NCBI GenBank assembly: GCA_020002185.1
Contig: CM034533.1
Location: forward strand, 67,678,119-67,742,118
Source of the DNA: Paraescarpia echinospica
Taxonomy: Eukaryota > Annelida > Polychaeta > Sabellida > Siboglinidae
Length of the DNA: 64,000 bases
Reading direction: 5' to 3'
Shown here: one piece after another, positions 13,134 to 24,966 of the stretch
How the letters are laid out: each line of letters begins with the position of its first letter
How positions within the stretch are numbered: the first letter of the stretch is position 1
Made by a program: the position numbers and the translations under genes
The notes under the pieces: model-generated
What the model saw: the letters and a program-made list of their open reading frames with translations, nothing else
What the model was told of the DNA's origin: nothing
The model's database searches: none

Positions 13134-13244
13134 GCGCATGCGCAATGATTCACAGATATAATCGTCCTTCTGATTGGCTGTTACATGATCAGTCCACCAG
13201 AGATCGTATATAGAGAGATATGTCATATCTTCGTCGCCATTTTG
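13134..13244. promoter_or_regulatory. Promoter-like cluster: NRF1 palindrome, CCAAT, TATA-like and YY1-like motifs
   Basis: A perfect GCGCATGCGC (13134-13143) is followed by an ATTGG (inverted CCAAT), a GTATATA, and a CGCCATTTTG YY1-type motif (13235-13244). Just upstream is a short hairpin AGGCGGTG...CACCGCCT. The cluster is preserved at 44147-44257. The motifs are known promoter elements of housekeeping genes; that they act here is inference. No clear gene is attached on either side. Confidence 0.4.
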
Positions 13245-13998
13245 AATGTTGAACCACTGGCTCCCCTAACGGCCGTGTATCATTAAAAAAAATAAGGCGC
13301 AGCGCTCAGCTTGTGTAATGTCCTCGTCCCCCACCCATGCACTTGATTTAGGGTGTTCTACATGATTAATTCAAATTTGTTTTAATTTAATGCTTGTTTA
13401 ATTAGTTGGCAGATATGTGTGTCAACCTAACTGCGAGCGCCAAAACCATACGGTAGCAAATTATTCAAGATAAAAATCCCATGTGAATACCACTTTTGGT
13501 GTATAAGACACAACTGTTCTTTATAGTCCGGGACTTAATTACTTCTGATATGGTTTAGATTATAACTACCCATCCTCCTACCCATGTTACAAATAAATAC
13601 TTATTCGGTTGTTCGATTTCATACTATAAACTTATTTTTTGCTTGAATTTTATTTTGCGGATTAATAATCAGAAAATGTCGATCAGTGATTCAATTTTGC
13701 TGTTTCACTGTTGTATTTTGAACATGTATCTATTAAATATTCATGGTAGATTTAATGTTGCAATGTTAATATGTCTGCAATAACCCACTGCAGATTGCGG
13801 CTCCTTTACCCATTCTAAATATAAACACAGGTTTATGATGTGATCTTACGTTTATTCTTTAAGTCCATCTGCACTAGGTATGTTCGAGAAAGATCATCAA
13901 ATTAAATCACCATCAACATACACCATTTAGGAACATACGTGTACAATATAATATCACAGATTTAAAATGTTGTAGATCTTCCACAAACATCCATATGC

Positions 13999-14092
13999 AA
14001 TAATAATAACAATAATAAAGTTTTATATAGCGCTGTATCCAATCCTTAGTTCTGTTCAAAGCACTTTACAATCAATCATAATCATGCCTAGC
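13999..14092 (-). mobile_element. SINE/LINE 3'-tail fragment, minus orientation
   Basis: On the minus strand it reads as a typical SINE tail: TTGTAAAGTGCTTTGAACAG, then AGCGCTATATAAAA, then an AT-rich trinucleotide tail. It lies in a segment (about 13735-15985) absent from unit 2. Confidence 0.65.
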
Positions 14093-14544
14093 ATGGGAAT
14101 AACGCACAATTTTTTTTTATAGATTACTTGTTAGTGAAGTTTGCCATTGCATAATACACTCTTATAATGTTTTCTATAAAACTGTGGCTTAAGTAGTACA
14201 TTGTGTGATTATAACAAATATTACTTAGACAATATATCAGATAAACATACTAAAAGATCATATTAATCAGTCGTGTCTCAGTCATTCAACCAGATCACTT
14301 ATTCATGTTTCAACACTTGTGCTTTTCTGTTTTTTTTAACCATAGATTCCGTCAAAGATCAGGTGTCAAACTTGAAGAAGTAGTGTATTCTGCACCTCAA
14401 ATAACACCTGAGAATAGCAGATATTTGTCAATGTCGACCAATGTCTACATGATATAATAACACCAATAATCAGAATAATTTTGAACCACATGAACATAAA
14501 TATTTGTCAATATATGTGCAATGAACCTTTGTTTTCCCTGTTGT

Positions 14545-14683
14545 AGTTTCTTAGCTGCCCTTCAAAGAATGCAGCAGTAGCCGGCTTCATGCACAAAGCA
14601 ACAGCTGCTTCTGCTACCCCATCTGGGGTCAGTAGAAGGTCACCTGGCATGGTGATAGAGTGTTCCAGCTGCTCTACCTCAAG
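14545..14683 (-). other. Candidate minus-strand exon, product unknown
   Basis: An open minus-strand frame begins after an acceptor-like TTTGTAG and encodes a balanced peptide containing VEQLEHSITMPGDLLLTPDG and AAVALCMKPA. Composition is more GC-rich and protein-like than the surroundings. Its phase does not join cleanly to the candidate exon at 15020-15092, so they may not be neighbours or the gene may be broken. I do not recognise the family. Confidence 0.3.
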
Positions 14684-15019
14684 CTACAAATCCATTATTT
14701 TCTGAAATTATACAACCATATTCATATCTATTTACTGGTAATTGGTGCCACACCAATTTTACACATGTGTATGTATATATATGGTAGACCAAATCTATGT
14801 TTACCATATATGGTGTGACAAAACATACGTTTTAAATATAGTGACTTTTATAAATGCACAATACTTTTAAAAAGTAGATTTCCAATATGGTATGATCATT
14901 ACTAATACAATACATGAATACAGCCCCTCCCGCTTTTGGAAAGGGCTGTAGATTGCAGGGACTATTGCACTGAAATAGAACGACATCAATATGCTATCTA
15001 TTACCTGGACTATACTAAC

Positions 15020-15092
15020 CTGCTGGGTTAAAGGTCGGCCCAGGAGTGATCATATCGGCAGTCATAACACTTGCGTAGGTGTGGTCGTTGGT
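15020..15092 (-). other. Candidate minus-strand exon, product unknown
   Basis: A 73-nt minus-strand segment is bounded by an acceptor (TTATACAG) and a donor (GCAG/GTTAGT). It is open in only one frame, encoding TNDHTYASVMTADMITPG and then PTFNPA. It may belong to the same unrecognised minus-strand gene as 14545-14683. Confidence 0.35.
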
Positions 15093-15099
15093 CTGTATA

Positions 15100-16220
15100 A
15101 TACAAATATATATATCTTTTTAATACTAGTCTTTTGCTGATTAATGTTTATACTCCTAAATCAAACAGATTTGATGCATTTATTGCAATTAGAACTATTA
15201 TCGAATCATTTCACAATTTCTACAGGTATTAAAATGTATACTGTTATTACATGTTAAGTATGGCCACGTACAATCCACATTTCAAACATCTAAAAATAAT
15301 GCAAAATAAATTAAGAAAAAAAGGACTGGTGCACAAAAAGTGTGAAATGAGACCAACAAATTTAAGTTATCAAAACTTGCATTTTTCTGCGTTTTATTAT
15401 GCGAAACATGTCAAAGTTTGAAATAAGATGTGAATTAGCATAAAGTACCATGAGACAATTTAAAAATCGAGCATATACTGAAGGAAGTTTAACCAAAATA
15501 CTGTGTAAAGATGCATTTTTCAACTGTGTTTGCTCATCCTTATGCTTGGGACAAAGTCAATATGAAAATTTCCTGGTAGTAATCATAATTATGTCAGGTA
15601 AAACAAATTCACAATAACGCACACCATTATCCTAATTTTGGAAATTTTTATATGACATTTGTCCATATGAACCTTATAAAATATAAATTATGAATTTTAA
15701 AAGAATTCATAATATATTATATGTGAACTAAGTACAGCAATGACTTTTATTACCTCCTTAGACAAGTTTTCTAATCAGATACCAAATATTAGCAGCATAT
15801 TAGTACATTTCGTGAAATTATGGCATTCTGAATATTTGCCTATATGTTTGGTGTTAAGTTATCGTCGAGACATCTTGAAATATTCATATGATTTAAGACA
15901 AAACATGGTAATTGCAACATTTCTGTGATAACAATTAGCCATGGTAACATGGATAAGTGTAAGAATATTCATCACAGTTGATACGGTGATGTGTATCTTG
16001 ACCAAACTGGCCATCAGGAGACTTTCATTGGCATATCGTACAGATGGTGGCCAGAGCATAAGAGTTTTTAGTGTCGAATCATGTTATTTTATTATTTAGG
16101 GTCAGTGATACAATTATTTTAACATGTTTTTAGACAAAGGTTTGTGGTGGTGAACATCCAGCTGACTGCCACTTGGCACTGGTAGTGAGTTGGCGTTTTC
16201 GACAAATTCGAATACAGAAG
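15100..16220. other. Spacer; right part shared with unit 2
   Basis: AT-rich sequence without a recognised gene. From about 15985 it aligns with 49921 onward in unit 2. A minus-strand open segment in this shared part (containing LMLWPPSVRYANESLLM) is preserved in both copies and could be a further exon of the THAP-containing minus-strand gene, but no domain is evident. Confidence 0.35.
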
Positions 16221-16225
16221 CCGGT

Positions 16226-16318
16226 TCAATACACATCACGCTGTTTTTGTTTGCTATTACTGCAGCCATAAGCGACACAAATGGAGCTGCCGTGACTGCT
16301 CTTACCAACAGACGCAAT
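16226..16318 (-). pseudogene. Decayed THAP-domain first exon (unit 1 copy)
   Basis: The minus strand encodes ASVGKSSHGSSICVAYGC and SNSKQKQRDVY, matching the better copy at 50210-50327. Here the start codon is ATT instead of ATG, and about 58 nt including the 3' part of the exon and its donor are missing, giving an immediate stop. It lies head-to-head with the B1 promoter. Confidence 0.6.
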
Positions 16319-16502
16319 GACTCGTGACACACGTCCGCTATGAGCGCTGGGATGCGTGATTCCAAAATGGCGGTCAATGATAAACAAATGAAGTATTAGG
16401 ACTTCCTTCTACAGTCTTTGAATCCACCCTTCGCGGAGATCATAGTGCAACGCGTTTCGAAATCCGATTCGAAAACGTAGACGTAACTTAATTGCTGTGG
16501 TG

Positions 16503-16511
16503 CTTTAAAAG
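16503..16511 (+). promoter_or_regulatory. TATA-like element upstream of B1
   Basis: CTTTAAAAG followed by ACG. The same spacing and a TAAAAGACG core occur at the A2 promoter (30963-30971, CTATAAAAGACG) and at B2 (50513-50519). In B1 the 5' UTR donor that reads CAG/GTGAGCC in B2 is CAG/ATGAGCC, so normal splicing of the leader is probably lost. Confidence 0.5.
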
Positions 16512-18403
16512 ACGGAGAGCTGGCGAGGATATCACATCGACAGCAGACGACTATAAGAAGTGCCGCTTCTCACGATCCAGATGAGCCATGTGTGATTGAA
16601 AGAGTCAGGTGTGGTTCATTATGTGTGATTTATGTATTGAACTATAATCATCAATATATGTATATTATCTTATCTCTTATCTTACCTATTTCATTACATG
16701 AAGTTTTAATCTGATAAATATGGACAATGACGAAGGAATGACGGCCCGTACATTAACAATGTATACATTTTAACACTGTCACGAACGAATTTAAGAAAAC
16801 AGTATATAGCATTTGTCTTTCTTTCTGTTTTTAACTACATGAAAACAATTGTGAAAACGGGAGAACGTGTTGTAGGCAACAATATTACCCATGTAACATA
16901 TGTTCAAGAGCCTGCGTTTTTTAGCAAGGAAAATGTGCCTGTTTTGATTGATAGAGCAACCATGGCGAGGAAGACAATGGGAATTGCCCTTGTTGCGCTG
17001 ACCATAAGAGTTTCTGGTATGATACGTACATGAACATTTTGCCACGATTTTAGATTCACATTCTGCAGGATTACGTCCCCACAATAGGCTTTACTTTTTC
17101 TTCTACAGCAAAATAGCATTTTGGCACACTGGTTTTTCTATCGAATTATTTGAATGTGCTTACCAAATTGTATGTTAATAATAGTTACAATTATACGCAG
17201 TACTGACGCTGAAAATATCTGATGAGATCAACAGTATATGTTGTTGTATTTTACCGCACTACGTACTTGACACATAGTTAATTAATTGTCTAATAATAAA
17301 TTGTGAACGAAGTAAACTAATGCCGTCTGGCTATATATACTTTGTTCAGCACAAAACTCGTAATTCGTTTGTTAATTAGGAAGTTTCCGACAAATGACGT
17401 CATGCGTATATGTTGTTATTATCGTATAGTAGCACAAAGAACGTGTGACCAAAGTGCGAGTCATACAGAATGTCTCGGCTTCCCTCAACACTCGTCGTCG
17501 ATGAACCATTGGCCTCTATCATGCCACCGAACTGCTGCGAGCAGTACGACCAAGGTGACCCGTTCGACGCTCAACGTAAGACGCGTTAACTTCTCTATTG
17601 TCGTCCTTATTACTGCAGTTGTGTTATTCCCTATGCGCCCCTTGATTATATTTCATGAAACATTGACATACAGTAATAATAATGCAAGTTTACTTCCAAT
17701 CCTATTTGTTCACAAAAAGCCACCACACTTATTCCACTATCGATTCTGAAATTGATTTGGTAATATGTTTTTTCTTTATTTTTTTGTTTTTTAGTAATTT
17801 TGTTCAGTGTTTCCACTAAAACGTCCCCCTTTTGGTAATTGCACGACAAACAATTATAACGTGTTCTATATCGATGTTTTACTTACCGTTAATATGAAAT
17901 GGTTATTTATATTTTGAAAGACATCCATGTGTAAAGCTTTGACAACAATTATACAGTATAAGGATTGTTCAACATTGTATAACAATGTCGTGTATGTTTT
18001 ATTCCATTGTACATTACCTACGTAGCGTTTCTCAATATTTTTCAGTCAGTGTTCACAGTTACCAGCCATTTTGTAAATGATATGGAGACAAGGTGCATTC
18101 GGTTGTTCTGTGGCAGATATTATATACTGAAGCATTAATACATGAATTCAGGGATGCCGCTGTGAGTAGTGTTGTAGGCTTTAATGTTTATCGAAAAGTT
18201 CTTCCATGGTTTCCAGTACAATGCCATCTGTGCTACAATAAGACTAAGAGCACTCCAGGTTTCGCGGCTGACCCGAACACCTGTGTGATCCTGACGGCAA
18301 GGGAGGTTGGAACACCTTCAACATGATGTGTTCCAAGTGCACATTCTGGAACCAGGAACTAATCACCTGTGTGCAGGTCGATTACAGTCCTGGTTGCATC
18401 CAG

Positions 18404-18653
18404 TAGTAGTGGAGCGCAGTAGCGCAGCGGTAAGACCTCCGGACTCTCGACTGAGAGAACGCGGGTTCGAATCCTGTGCGGCGGTGTCGAACCTTGGGCA
18501 AGTTCGTTTACTCTACATTGCTTCAGTTCACTCAGCTGTATGAATGAATACCTGGCTATAGACAGTGATGGATATTTGTGTACGAATAGTCTTCGCGCAT
18601 TAATTGCAGCGTGGCTGGTTACTGCGCTATATAAGAACTTACCTTTACCTTTA
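18404..18653 (+). mobile_element. tRNA-derived SINE inserted in B1 exon 3
   Basis: 250-bp element with a Pol III A-box-like start (GTAGCGCAGCGGTAAG) and a B box (GGTTCGAATCC), then a body ending GCGCTATATAAGAACTTACC. It is flanked by the 7-bp target duplication CATCCAG at 18397-18403 and 18654-18660, and removing it rejoins the exon 3 sequence. A related SINE is at 63545-63835. Confidence 0.9.
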
Positions 18654-18939
18654 CATCCAGACGCCCGCTATCAACTACTGAATTTCACCACCCCTAGTAA
18701 GTATAAAATAATTTCTAAATGGAAACATTTCAACTTATCTTATGTATTTTGGAAATACATTATATGCGCTTCACAATTGTTTAGGTTGTTAATTCAGTAT
18801 TTTATTAATCAGGTATGCTACAATAATAAAAAAATATCACAATTTATTAATATTTATTAAACTCTTGTTAAATAAATTACATAACGACGTTTTTTATATT
18901 TATCATTTGTATCATCATCATTAATATTATCGACATTCC

Positions 18940-19029
18940 TCATCTTCTTCGTTCTATCATTACTGTTTTTATTATTATTGTAATCATTATTATTATAACC
19001 AGTAGCATTAGTAGTATTAGTAGTAGTAA

Positions 19030-19088
<59 letters not shown>

Positions 19089-19137
19089 ATAGTAGCAGTA
19101 GGAGTAGTAGTAGAAGTTGTTCTTGTTGTTTTTTTAG
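18940..19137. repeat. (TAG)n microsatellite
   Basis: TAG/TTA trinucleotide run, core at about 19015-19095, with ATT-rich flanks. Long Leu, Ser or Thr homopolymer frames here are repeat artefacts. Confidence 0.95.
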
Positions 19138-19419
19138 ACTCTCGTTCTTGTCCAATGTGGCATAGTTTACTCTCTGCATTGATTTGTTTTATATCTCTTA
19201 TGTATTAATTAACCTATTTATATATTTATTTTATACTTACATGTACATTAGTTCAGTTAAATGAATTGACAATGTCTTATTTCTACATAGAACTGTAGCT
19301 ATGATCATTATTTTAATATATTTATTTAATTACTGTATTTATTCGTATTTTACTAATATTTTAATATTCTTTTAGAAAATGCATGCTTATTTAGCCATCA
19401 TTAATACCTCTATCTGGGT

Positions 19420-19490
19420 TCTACATGTTGTAAAGCGCCACGAACAATTTATAATTGGATCTGGCGCTATATTAAATAAAATATATTATT
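19420..19490 (+). mobile_element. SINE/LINE 3'-tail fragment
   Basis: GTTGTAAAGCGCCACGAACA, then GGCGCTATATTAAATAAAAT leading into ATT repeats: a classic mollusc-type SINE tail with its simple-repeat end expanded. Confidence 0.6.
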
Positions 19491-19802
19491 ATTATTATTA
19501 TTATTATTGTTGTTGTTTTTGCTGTTGTGGTTGCTGTTAGTGTTGATTTTGATGTTGTTATTGTTGTTGTTGTTGTAGCAGTAATACTACTATCGTATTA
19601 TGTGCAGTAGTAGTAGTAGAGGTAGTAGTAATAGTAGTAGTAGTTGTAGTAATAGTAGTAGTTGTTGCTGCTGCTGCTGCTGTTGCTGTTGTAGTTGTTT
19701 TAGTAGTAGTAGTAGTAGTAGTAGTTGGTGTTGTTGCTGTTGTTGTTCTTGCTGCTGCTGGTGCTGCTGCTGTTGCTGCTGCTGTTGATGTAGTAGTAGT
19801 AA

Positions 19803-19852
<50 letters not shown>

Positions 19853-19860
19853 ATACTACA
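19485..19860. repeat. Compound (ATT)/(TTG)/(TAG)/(TGC) trinucleotide array
   Basis: About 370 bp of mixed trinucleotide repeats contiguous with the SINE tail at 19420-19490, from which it probably grew. Open frames on both strands are artefacts. Confidence 0.95.
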
Positions 19861-20360
19861 AAAATCGTAATCATCATCACCGTTATCCAATCGCAATCAA
19901 CATGATATTTTCTATCACCATCATCTTAGTAGTCGATATAATCTCAATGAAGGAAGCTGTCAACAAACCTAATTAAATTATCTTATTACTTTGTTGATAT
20001 TCATGTGTTGCCACTAACGAATGTAATTTAATGATTTTGCACATATCGCGTACATATTGGTTTAACAAATTAAATATTAATATGTATGACATTTGTTCAG
20101 TTTTGGATTGAATTGTGTCCAACAGTTGAAGACCCACTGATGTTCTGCATCGACTTCGATGATTGGGACTTGGTGTCGAACACTACACTACAAGATGGTG
20201 TCGTTTAGTGGTAGCATTCATCAAGGCATCATCAGCAACGACTGCTTCAACCAAATTCCTTACGCCCCTGGAAACTGTATCTATTGTTCGGCGGACACCA
20301 CTATTTTCAAGACTGGATTGACGGCTGTGAACCATGTCTTCAGCGCTTAAACGTTGTGAG

Positions 20361-20363
<3 letters not shown>

Positions 20364-20449
<86 letters not shown>
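20364..20449. repeat. (AC)n microsatellite at B1 exon 4 donor
   Basis: Pure AC run beginning only about 8 nt after the GTGAGT donor of B1 exon 4. Confidence 0.95.
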
Positions 20450-20450
<1 letters not shown>

Positions 20451-20559
20451 CAACGCACACACAAGCACGCAATCACGCGAAAGCACGTGCTCATTTTACC
20501 GTCGAATCGTCACATGAAACATTTTGTTATATCTGTCATACATAACGTTTTTGTACACT

Positions 20560-22620
20560 AGTTATGGAAAATACAGAAGCCACACATTATGGCCATACGT
20601 AAGTTCCACATGGTGTAACGATAAGCGTTAAACCTATTTTGTTAATGCTGCCTTACGAATCTAAAGAGTGCAATGATTTTCAATGAGGGAGTGACTGAAC
20701 ATTATTAATTTATACACACAATTTGATCATTACTAATGGTAGATAATTTGCTGCTGCTATCGGATCATCAGACATATTGAATTCTTTTTTGCATTTGTTA
20801 ATTCACTACACTATATATGGGAGTCTCCCGATCGTATTTATTACTTACGTTATCCATTGTATATGCATCGTATTTAATGATCAAATAAATTGATTCTAAG
20901 ATCTGAGTCATTCCTTTTACTGACTTACCTTTTACCGCACACAAACTTTCAAATATCGTCAGTAAAAATATGGACACCAATTTGTGTGTATCAATTAATG
21001 TAACACAGTAGTTGAGTGTATGTGCCATATCGAATAGACAAGTTATCCAACGAAAAGTAAAACACGTGAGTCGTTTGGTAGAATGACATGTATGACAAGT
21101 AGACAATACTACAGTCGACCGAACTATGTTGCAATTACTCAACTGGCACGTGACAAGGCGACGGAGCAGCCTCAGTACGAGAGTGAAGCAGCAGTTTAAA
21201 TGTACACTGTTGTATCACCTAGTGATTCCGATATAATAAACTTTTAAGGGAGATTACCGCTCAATACGGCTAACTCCTGTTTATATTAATGGTGATCTCC
21301 GTTACACTCTTAATCAATGAAACTTATCTTTATATTGCTGAAACAATGTAAGTGCTTGTAGTATATAATAGTATTGCTTTTGCAGACCACTGCGAAACAA
21401 CGTTGCTCAGAGGATATGACGTAAAGAAAAAGGTGTGCACAATTATAATGTACAGAAACACACCTTTTTCCACACAACTACATCTACTTAGACAATAAGA
21501 TACGCATTGTTATATTGATTGTGCTGTGCATAACGCCACCTTATTTTCATAGGTTGTTGCGTTGCTAAAGTAATCCAGGCACCTCAGATAAATTGTATCA
21601 TAACAGCGTTTTGTTCCTGAGAATAAAGCTTAATATTGGAAACTAGCTCTCAATGTAGATCCACCGAAAATCTTGATTGATCTTCCCATTATATTATTAC
21701 TTTTAAAAGTGTTTCCCTATTTTTTGTTGCGCATTTGATCGCAGAATTCGTGAGGCAGATAATTCACGAGACAGACATAATACTTTGAATTATGCAAATC
21801 ATTCAAATCACTCACTAAGTGTTTATTAGAAATTAATAGTCGTAATGAATTTCATACACAAATACTTTTGTTGACCGTCAGTGGTTTTTACATTATTTTA
21901 TGAAACAAAACACCACACGCTTCATATTTTGTTTTTTCTTCTGTATACAAATAGGAAATATGACGTGATATCGATGCAGAAACATTTGATTGCTTTAGTG
22001 ATATTTGGCAAGTTGGGAGTTTTTGATTCGCTAGGTAGAAAACAAGTTTACCGAAAATATATGTATCAATACAAAGTCAACATTCAAAATATTTCAATTT
22101 AAACAACGTTTGAAAAAAAAAAAAAAACTCTGTTCAAACACAAGAATATCAATAAAACCCAGGGAAAGACGCGACATTTCGCGGCTTGTTCTACTCGTAG
22201 AACAATTATAACATCTAAACGTGTTATTATTCTATTCACATAAAGCACGAACACAGTGACTATTGTACGCACATAGTTATTGGATTATACATAACAACAC
22301 CCGCACTATTCGTTGTTATTATTGGGGTAACAGCTGTTTATGTTAGTTAATATACCACTTTAAATATAATAAATTAATAACTATGTTAGTACAATACAAT
22401 TTCTGGTAAGCAGACGTTTTTCTATTTACATTTATGTTATCGACTATTTACAAATCTACTGTGTTTCCTTTATATACTTGCTCTTATAAAATAGAAATTT
22501 ATCAAAATTTAAACAACGTAATAATAATGTGCATTTTCTACTTCGTTTAAATAACGAATTTCCTGTTGTTGTTTATTTTAGTTTTCATATTGATTTATTA
22601 TGCGAACAACTGCATATTTC
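20560..22620. other. B1 intron 4, no gene recognised
   Basis: AT-rich intronic sequence with a short poly(A) run near 22108-22126. No coding exon, RNA gene or recognisable transposon was seen. Confidence 0.4.
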
Positions 22621-23006
22621 CTTTTTGAGTAATGTAAGCTGCATTTATTGCAGGCATCCCAGACGCTGAACACTCGGGTATTCGTGGAGATGCGTTGGGT
22701 TGGGTCAGTGCTAACGGCATGCCACCGGCGTCGGTAGGCGATACGCCCGAACCATTCGCTGGTAAGCAAATACTTTTAAGTTGATTCCCCCACCACTCCT
22801 TTCAGACTAGTGTGTTGCCAACTCGTTTGTACAAATGTGTTATTACCGGAGCAACATTCGACCAAACTGTTCGTTTGTTCAACGGATACGGTTAATTAAT
22901 GTAGGCACCATCTTCGAGCGTCAGGCGGCGCAGAAGTACATTGCATCAGTTTCGGTTTCCCTTGGCAGTTAGCCTATGGAAAACGCGGGATATTACTAAT
23001 ATCCAA

Positions 23007-23047
23007 TATTATTGGCTGAACTAATATTATTAGTTCAGCCAATAATA
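23007..23047. repeat. Perfect 20-bp palindrome with 1-nt spacer
   Basis: Left arm 23007-23026 and right arm 23028-23047 are exact reverse complements around a single T (core GGCTGAACTAATA / TATTAGTTCAGCC). It lies in B1 intron 5. Confidence 0.9.
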
Positions 23048-23683
23048 ATATCGTTTTTCCGGTGGTTTAGGAAGTTGGCGTTGTTAGGTATTTAAATACA
23101 TAATACCGTTCAGCGACTCCTGATGGTTGAATGGGTAGTTATTTAGGGATTCCTGTAACTTGAGCGTAAGACGGACGTCACAGCCCTGACTTGCGAGGAT
23201 GGTAAGCACTCCTATCATAAGAAACTTATAGTTGTTTATATTTGCCTCTGTCATTTAATATATCCATGTTAACAGGTCACTGCCGTTTGATGATTGGTAC
23301 TTTAATTAAAGATCGCACTACCAGCTTCTTCCAAGGCAACATGGACAACGTAATTCCGGCTTCATAATAGCTTGTCTTATGTACTATATGCAAGACACAA
23401 TGCCACACAACCGTACGTAACACCACTCCGCTTCAATTAGAAAACACCCTAGTCGATCCACATACGCAAGTGTGATCCCGAACAAAAATACAATATCCTG
23501 ATGATGATATTATATCACTCTGTTGTTATAAATTAATCAAAGGTTTATATTCAAAGCAGTAGCAATACAAATAATGATATCATTAATAGTAGCAGTAGAA
23601 GTTGCAGCGTCGATTACAAGATACTTGTAAATCTACAGTATATCCGGTTTACTTAATTTACAATAATATTGTCAAGAATATAA

Positions 23684-23815
23684 GGTAAGTTCTTATATAG
23701 CGTAGTATCCACTCCCCGGGACAGCTCAAAGTGCTCTACTCTTTACTCCCTGGCAGACCTGTTCAGTCGAACACCATCTCGACTTATCTGGGAAGCACAC
23801 AGCCACGCTGAAATT
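23684..23815 (-). mobile_element. SINE 3' half, minus orientation
   Basis: The reverse complement matches the 3' half of the SINE at 63545-63835: GCGTGGCT, CAGGTCTGCCAGGGAGTA, then the GCTATATAAGAACTTACCTT end. Confidence 0.75.
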
Positions 23816-23859
23816 AATACCACCGCATTCGTACCCATCATAATATTAATCTTCACCAC

Positions 23860-24540
23860 CATCGTCTCTTTCGTCGTCTTGTTTATCTTACCATTCGTCT
23901 TTACATTCGTATGCATCTTGATCATGAACTTCATCTCCATTGTTGATTTCACCATCCTGAACATCATCATCATTGTCATTGTCGTCAATATTATCTTCTT
24001 AGTCAGCATCGTTATCATAATTATCATTACATTTTCAACATCATCTTCGTCATCATCGTCGTCTACCTATTCATCCTCATCGTACTCTTGGTCATAATCT
24101 TCATCTTCATATTCGTCATTGTCATTAATATTATCACCGCTATCATCGTCTTCGTTTTCATCATGATATTGAAGTGATTCAACCTTATCACCGTCATCTT
24201 CAATTTATTCATCAACTTCATCACCATCTTTATCGTCGTCTTCGTCGTTGTCTTCTCCTTCTTATTCATCATCAACACAATCATCATAGTCTTCCTCTTC
24301 AACTTCACCATCACCTTCGTGTTTACATTAATCTTCATCACTATCATCACCACCATCATCACCTTCATTTTCTGTATCGTAATCGTTGTCATCGTCACTG
24401 TCATCTTCATCCCCAACACCCTCATTATTCCATCTTCGTAATCGTCACCGACATATTCTTCTTATTCGTTATCGTCGTCGTTTACCACTTCATCATCATC
24501 ATCTCACTATCCTCTTCGTCTTCATCGTCGTTTTCATATT
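23860..24540. repeat. ATC/GAT-rich cryptic simple repeat
   Basis: Degenerate ATC trinucleotide sequence adjoining the 51-bp minisatellite. On the minus strand one frame is Asp/Glu-rich (GDEDDSDDDNDYDTENEGDD) but broken by several stops. Most likely non-coding simple sequence, possibly the decayed relic of an acidic coding region. Confidence 0.7.
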
Positions 24541-24542
24541 TA

Positions 24543-24966
24543 GCTTTTTGCATCTTTATGATCATCGCCATCTTTACCATCGTCATCTTCCCCATCAACA
24601 TCATCATTATGATCATCGCCACCTGTACCGTCGTCATCTTCACCATCAACACCATCATTATGATCATCGCCATCTTTACCGTCGTCATCTTCACCATCAA
24701 CATCATCATTATGACCATCGCCGTCATTACCGTCGTCATCTTCACCATCAACATCATCATTATGATCATCGCCATTTTTACCGTCGTCATCTTCACCATC
24801 AACATCATCATTATATTCATCGCCACCTGAACCGTCGTCATCTTCACCATCAACGTCATCATTGTGATCATCACCGTCATTACCGTAGTCATCTTCACCA
24901 TCAACATCATCATTATGATCATCGCCGTCTTTACCGTAGTCATCTTCACCATCAACATCATCATGG
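24543..24966 (-). repeat. 51-bp minisatellite; Asp-rich open frame on the minus strand
   Basis: About eight tandem 51-bp units. In one minus-strand frame each unit encodes 17 residues of the type HNDDVDGEDDDGKDGDD, open for about 140 codons from a stop just upstream to AAAAGC then TAA, without an ATG. Unit length is a multiple of three and variants are mostly codon-preserving (K/N/T/S swaps). Acidic repeats like this occur in calcium-binding matrix proteins, but GAT-type repeats also arise without coding. There is no promoter or splice evidence. Confidence 0.6.

Larger units (their letters stand above)
16962..23349 (+). pseudogene. Gene B1: degraded paralogue of the CBM14-LamG gene
   Basis: Exon 1 (16962-17016, 55 nt, MARKTMGIALVALTIRVS) is an intact signal peptide. 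Exon 2 (17433-17575) is 143 nt instead of 144, one base short after AAAGTGC, and frameshifts. Exon 3 (18217-18696) keeps the CBM14 start but has a 16-nt deletion and a SINE insertion. Exon 4 (20126-20355) lacks about 55 codons of the LamG domain and reaches a stop in frame. Exon 5 (22654-22761) is 108 nt instead of 106. Exon 6 (23276-23349; RLMIGTLIKDR, SFFQGNMDN) is sound. No exon 7 was found. Splice sites are mostly kept, so it was once a functional gene, B, distinct from A. Sequencing error cannot explain all lesions. Confidence 0.8.

Noticed and set aside
18404..18653. A functional tRNA gene
   Set aside because: A and B boxes belong to a SINE with target duplications; no intact cloverleaf or CCA-proximal stem could be drawn.
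19558..19896. Thr-, Leu-, Gln- or Ser-rich open frames
   Set aside because: Trinucleotide repeats read in all frames; no flanking coding sequence.
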